In this document: positions 31,168-33,893 of the stretch, piece after piece | How the letters are laid out: the number at the start of each line of letters is the position of its first letter | How positions within the stretch are numbered: position 1 is the first letter of the stretch | Assembly: GCA_945874095.1 (NCBI GenBank) | Contig: CAMCFM010000003.1 | Coordinates: forward strand, 1 to 33,893 | Direction of reading: 5' to 3' | DNA: 33,893 nucleotides | Source of the DNA: Candidatus Kuenenia stuttgartensis | Lineage (GTDB): Bacteria > Planctomycetota > Planctomycetia > Isosphaerales > Isosphaeraceae | Notes under the pieces: generated by a model | Told to the model about the DNA's origin: nothing | Database searches by the model: none | The model's input: only the letters and a program-made list of their open reading frames with translations | Position numbers and translations under genes: made by a program

Positions 31168-33893
31168 ATGTCCAACGACGCCACAAAGCCATCGGACGAG
31201 TCTTTGCAACCCCAAGTGGAATCCGAATCAGCACCGGAAGCAACTCCACCTGAACCTTGGACGCCCGAACGCGTCGTGGAATGGAACAACTATTACAACA
31301 TTTATGTTGCCATCGGCTTGCTTGTCCTGGTGGTTGTGAATAGTTTGAACCTGTTTGAGGAAAGTGCGATTTTCGCCAGCCTCCGCTCAGGTGAAATCAC
31401 GCTCAGCAAAGGCTTTCCGGAAACCACTGATACCCTTTCCTACACCAGCGAAGGTCAGCGGTGGGTAAATCTGGGCTGGATGTTTGACACCATCAGTGCA
31501 GCCTCATTTCGGCTCGGTAAATCGTTTGCCGCCCCTGAAAAAGCCGACCAATATGGCGCCTCTGCCGTGACCATCGTACATGCCATCGTTCGCCTGTTGA
31601 CCTTTCTGATCCTTCTCTCGATTGGCAAAACCAAGCAGGGTTTATGGGGTCGCAGCCTTCTGCTTGGATTGGCTGTGATCATGGGCCTCGGGGCCGGAGT
31701 GGTCGGCACCGACCTTTGGGGCGTTTTCTTCCTCTCCTTACTCCTGCGATTCATGTTCCTCGCCACAGACAAAGGCCGTTCCTGGGCGTTTTGGGCAATC
31801 CCTGCGATTTTCCCGTTCTGGGTCAATTTTGATGCCTCCGCTGGATTTGGACTTCTCTTGACGATTGGCTGGGGAATCGGCCTGATCATCGGTGGGAAGA
31901 AGTTCAACCCCGCTTTTACGCCTTCTAAAATTGCCCCGATTCTTGGGGCGTCCATCGCTGCCTGCCTGATCAACCCATGGACCATTCATGCCTATGGGGC
32001 CATGTTCCGAATCGCGAATCAATACACATTGATCCCAGGCGGCCTGTTCGGTTCGATTCAAATCAAAGATGGCGATGTTCGTAATGCCTTCCTGCTTAGG
32101 CTCATATCGCTGATCATCATTGGTGCTGTCACCTTCTGGCTGAATATTGATCGCTTCCGGCTCGACCGGCTCATGCTGTTCATTTTCTCCAGCCTCGGCT
32201 TTGTCATCTGGATGCGTTACAACGGCGAATTTGCCCTGGTTCTCGCCGTGATTGTCGGCTTGAACATGGAAGAATGGTTTGCCGATTCGTTCGGCTCCGA
32301 AGGGCATCTTGGATGGAAATGGGCGGCATTTTCGATCGGTGGCCGTGGGGTCACCATTCTGGTCCTGTTCGGATTGGCGGCTCAACACATCACTGGTTAT
32401 GGATTATCTGAAGGTGCTGCGACGTTTGGTCTTGGATTTAATCCGGACCGATACGCATTTGAAGCCGCTGACTTCGTCAAGGAGTCCAAGCTCAGTGGCC
32501 AGGTTTTCAACTGGAACTCAGCACAGGGCGACATGTTGCTCTGGCGAGCATACCCTGGAAGAAAAACATTTCTGGATGATCGTCGCAACCTTTTCACGGA
32601 ATCGATTCGAAACGAACGCGATTCACTGAGAGGTGCTTTACGCGACGACGATTCGACAGTCTGGCGTCCGATTCTCGATAAATATGGGATCACAGCGGTG
32701 ATGGTTCAGGCCATGACCACATCGTTCACCGAAGAGAGTGCTTTGAAAACACTTTCAAGGCTCAGTCAAAGCGTAAACTGGATCCCGATTTACGATGATG
32801 GAGTGGTTGCAATCTTCGGTCGATCGGATGCGAAAGCGGAAGATCTGGCTTATTTCAAAGCAAATCGGCTTGATGCTGATCGGATCGTTTACGCAAGCGA
32901 AGACAAACTTCCAGCGTTCGACCGTCCACCATCCTCGGCCAGTGTTCTCGACAAGGTGATTGCCACCAAAGCACTTGGGATGGTTCAGCCACATGCTCAG
33001 GCCGCATATCGCCGGTTGAACGAGCCAGGCAAAACGGTGGACCCAAATGTCCGAACTTTGCCTTCTCCAGCAGAATGCATTGCGGCCATTCGGGAAGCCA
33101 GAAGGGCCATCGCCAAGAAGCCTGACCAGACTCAGCCTTACCGTATTCTGGCAGAAGCGTATCGTGCCCTGCATTCTCAGGAATTGGCACTTTATTCAGG
33201 CGTGAAGCTGGAACCAGCCAACGCTGCCCAGATTTCAATGATGCAATCAGGGCCTACTCCTTTGGGCTTGAGATTCCGTCAACGCGTTGCTGCCATTCAC
33301 TTTGCAATCGAAACTTCACCTGCTCCGGCCACTCAGGCTGAACGTGAATATCTGGCCGCAATGCATATCGAGATGGGGCAGTTGATGCTTTTGGCGAATT
33401 CCGTGGACGTTGCCCGCGAACACTTGCGGAAAGCTTTGGAAATCGACCCTGAGACGGAGAACGCTGCAGAGCGAAGGGCTCAGGTCGCACAGCTTGATCA
33501 GGCTTATGAGCAGATGGAAACGGACATGAATTCGCTGAGCCTCGAAGAGCAGGCCAACGCGTCGGTTCGTATCAACCGTGCTTTGTCGATTGGGCTTGTG
33601 AATCAGGCTTTGACAGATTTGCGTGAAGCGGAGGCCACCGGCTCCAGCCCAGATACGATCCTTCCAGTTCTGATCGACCTCTACTGCCAGTTGGGTATGC
33701 CGGATCAGGCGATTCCTTTGATTGGGAATACGGGTACCAAGTCGATGGAAACTTCAGCAGGACTCTCAACATATCGTCAAGGTCTTGTGAGTGCGTTACT
33801 TGGAGACTATCCAGGAGCGTTAGTAGGCTGGGGTAATGAGTCGATTCCAGTGGCTCAGCTTGATGAAATGCGTCGCGGTTTGATGGCCGGTCA
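31168..33893 (+). CDS. Multi-span GT-C-like membrane protein with C-terminal TPR region (3' truncated)
   Basis: The frame from the ATG at 31168 is open to the right edge (about 908 codons). In-frame ATGs also exist at 31036 and 31000; 31168 is chosen because it begins a typical disordered acidic N-terminus before the first helix, though no strong ribosome site is seen. Residues about 1-40 are Pro/Glu-rich. About 10 hydrophobic spans follow between about 44 and 420. An extracytoplasmic region contains DFVKESKLSG and WRAYPGRKTFLDDRRNLF, a pattern seen in planctomycete GT39/GT83-like proteins. From about residue 630 the helices have TPR character, for example the unit ending ALEIDPETENA. By family such proteins use lipid-linked sugars; no catalytic Asp pair is confirmed here. 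It may be cotranscribed with the preceding PVC gene, 215 bases upstream. Confidence 0.85.
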   Translation, partial: MSNDATKPSDESLQPQVESESAPEATPPEPWTPERVVEWNNYYNIYVAIGLLVLVVVNSLNLFEESAIFASLRSGEITLSKGFPETTDTLSYTSEGQRWVNLGWMFDTISAASFRLGKSFAAPEKADQYGASAVTIVHAIVRLLTFLILLSIGKTKQGLWGRSLLLGLAVIMGLGAGVVGTDLWGVFFLSLLLRFMFLATDKGRSWAFWAIPAIFPFWVNFDASAGFGLLLTIGWGIGLIIGGKKFNPAFTPSKIAPILGASIAACLINPWTIHAYGAMFRIANQYTLIPGGLFGSIQIKDGDVRNAFLLRLISLIIIGAVTFWLNIDRFRLDRLMLFIFSSLGFVIWMRYNGEFALVLAVIVGLNMEEWFADSFGSEGHLGWKWAAFSIGGRGVTILVLFGLAAQHITGYGLSEGAATFGLGFNPDRYAFEAADFVKESKLSGQVFNWNSAQGDMLLWRAYPGRKTFLDDRRNLFTESIRNERDSLRGALRDDDSTVWRPILDKYGITAVMVQAMTTSFTEESALKTLSRLSQSVNWIPIYDDGVVAIFGRSDAKAEDLAYFKANRLDADRIVYASEDKLPAFDRPPSSASVLDKVIATKALGMVQPHAQAAYRRLNEPGKTVDPNVRTLPSPAECIAAIREARRAIAKKPDQTQPYRILAEAYRALHSQELALYSGVKLEPANAAQISMMQSGPTPLGLRFRQRVAAIHFAIETSPAPATQAEREYLAAMHIEMGQLMLLANSVDVAREHLRKALEIDPETENAAERRAQVAQLDQAYEQMETDMNSLSLEEQANASVRINRALSIGLVNQALTDLREAEATGSSPDTILPVLIDLYCQLGMPDQAIPLIGNTGTKSMETSAGLSTYRQGLVSALLGDYPGALVGWGNESIPVAQLDEMRRGLMAG

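Noticed and set aside
31738..32388. 216-residue and neighbouring 176-residue minus-strand frames
   Set aside because: Both are antisense to the GT-C-like membrane gene; their charged composition mirrors hydrophobic codons on the other strand.
1..33893. CRISPR arrays, tRNA genes, insertion sequences, integrase or phage genes
   Set aside because: None were seen on reading either strand; there are no regular spaced repeats, transposase frames or tRNA cloverleaf patterns.

Overview
The window reads as chromosomal DNA of a member of the Planctomycetota. The clues are protein families that are abundant there: a large PVC-type propeller/HEAT/cytochrome c protein (27965-30952), a CRTAC1-like FG-GAP plus ASPIC/UnbV lipoprotein next to a TPR protein (19812-23043), a remnant of a planctomycete-type ECF sigma factor (2055-2294), and large membrane proteins with TPR domains. 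Base composition is roughly balanced and the genus cannot be resolved by reading. I saw no tRNA, rRNA, CRISPR array, insertion sequence or phage genes. Both window edges cut through a gene.

Layout. 1-1751 (minus): 3'-truncated zinc-ribbon/multi-membrane-span protein, preceded by a doubtful 88-residue ORF and a decayed, divergently oriented ECF sigma gene. 2570-5786 (minus): likely operon of a putative TIM-barrel glycoside hydrolase-like secreted protein, a secreted terpene-cyclase-fold repeat protein carrying a CxxCH haem motif, and a short-chain dehydrogenase. 5902-11935 (minus): ABC-2 export operon consisting of a 908-residue membrane-anchored protein, an ATPase, a duplicated-fusion permease and a small membrane protein. 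12030-17443 (minus): tight cluster of a YhdT-like small membrane protein, a PanF-like sodium/solute symporter, an M81 (MlrC-like) metallopeptidase, a nitrilase-superfamily amidase and a single-domain KaiC/RAD55-like ATPase. 17519-23043 (minus): S9 dipeptidyl-peptidase-IV-type protease, TPR protein and CRTAC1-like lipoprotein.

The right part changes strand. 23230-25256 (plus) holds two translationally coupled glycosyltransferases whose 3' end overlaps convergently a Trm112-domain methyltransferase (24993-26078, minus). That gene lies downstream of a glutaminyl-cyclase-like M28 zinc protein and a Maf pyrophosphatase (26112-27769, minus). 27965-30952 (plus) is the PVC cytochrome protein and 31168-33893 (plus) is a multi-span GT-C-like membrane protein with C-terminal TPRs that runs off the right edge.

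Functional reading. Much of the window is envelope and scavenging biology: secreted hydrolases and peptidases, haem proteins, an ABC exporter and surface-glycan enzymes. The most coherent potentially undescribed unit is the 12030-17443 cluster, which looks like uptake plus two-step hydrolysis of an amide- or peptide-like compound, with an unexplained RecA/KaiC-fold ATPase at its end. Two minus-strand transcription units share an identical 11-base promoter-like motif (TTGACTATACT) at similar distances from their start codons.
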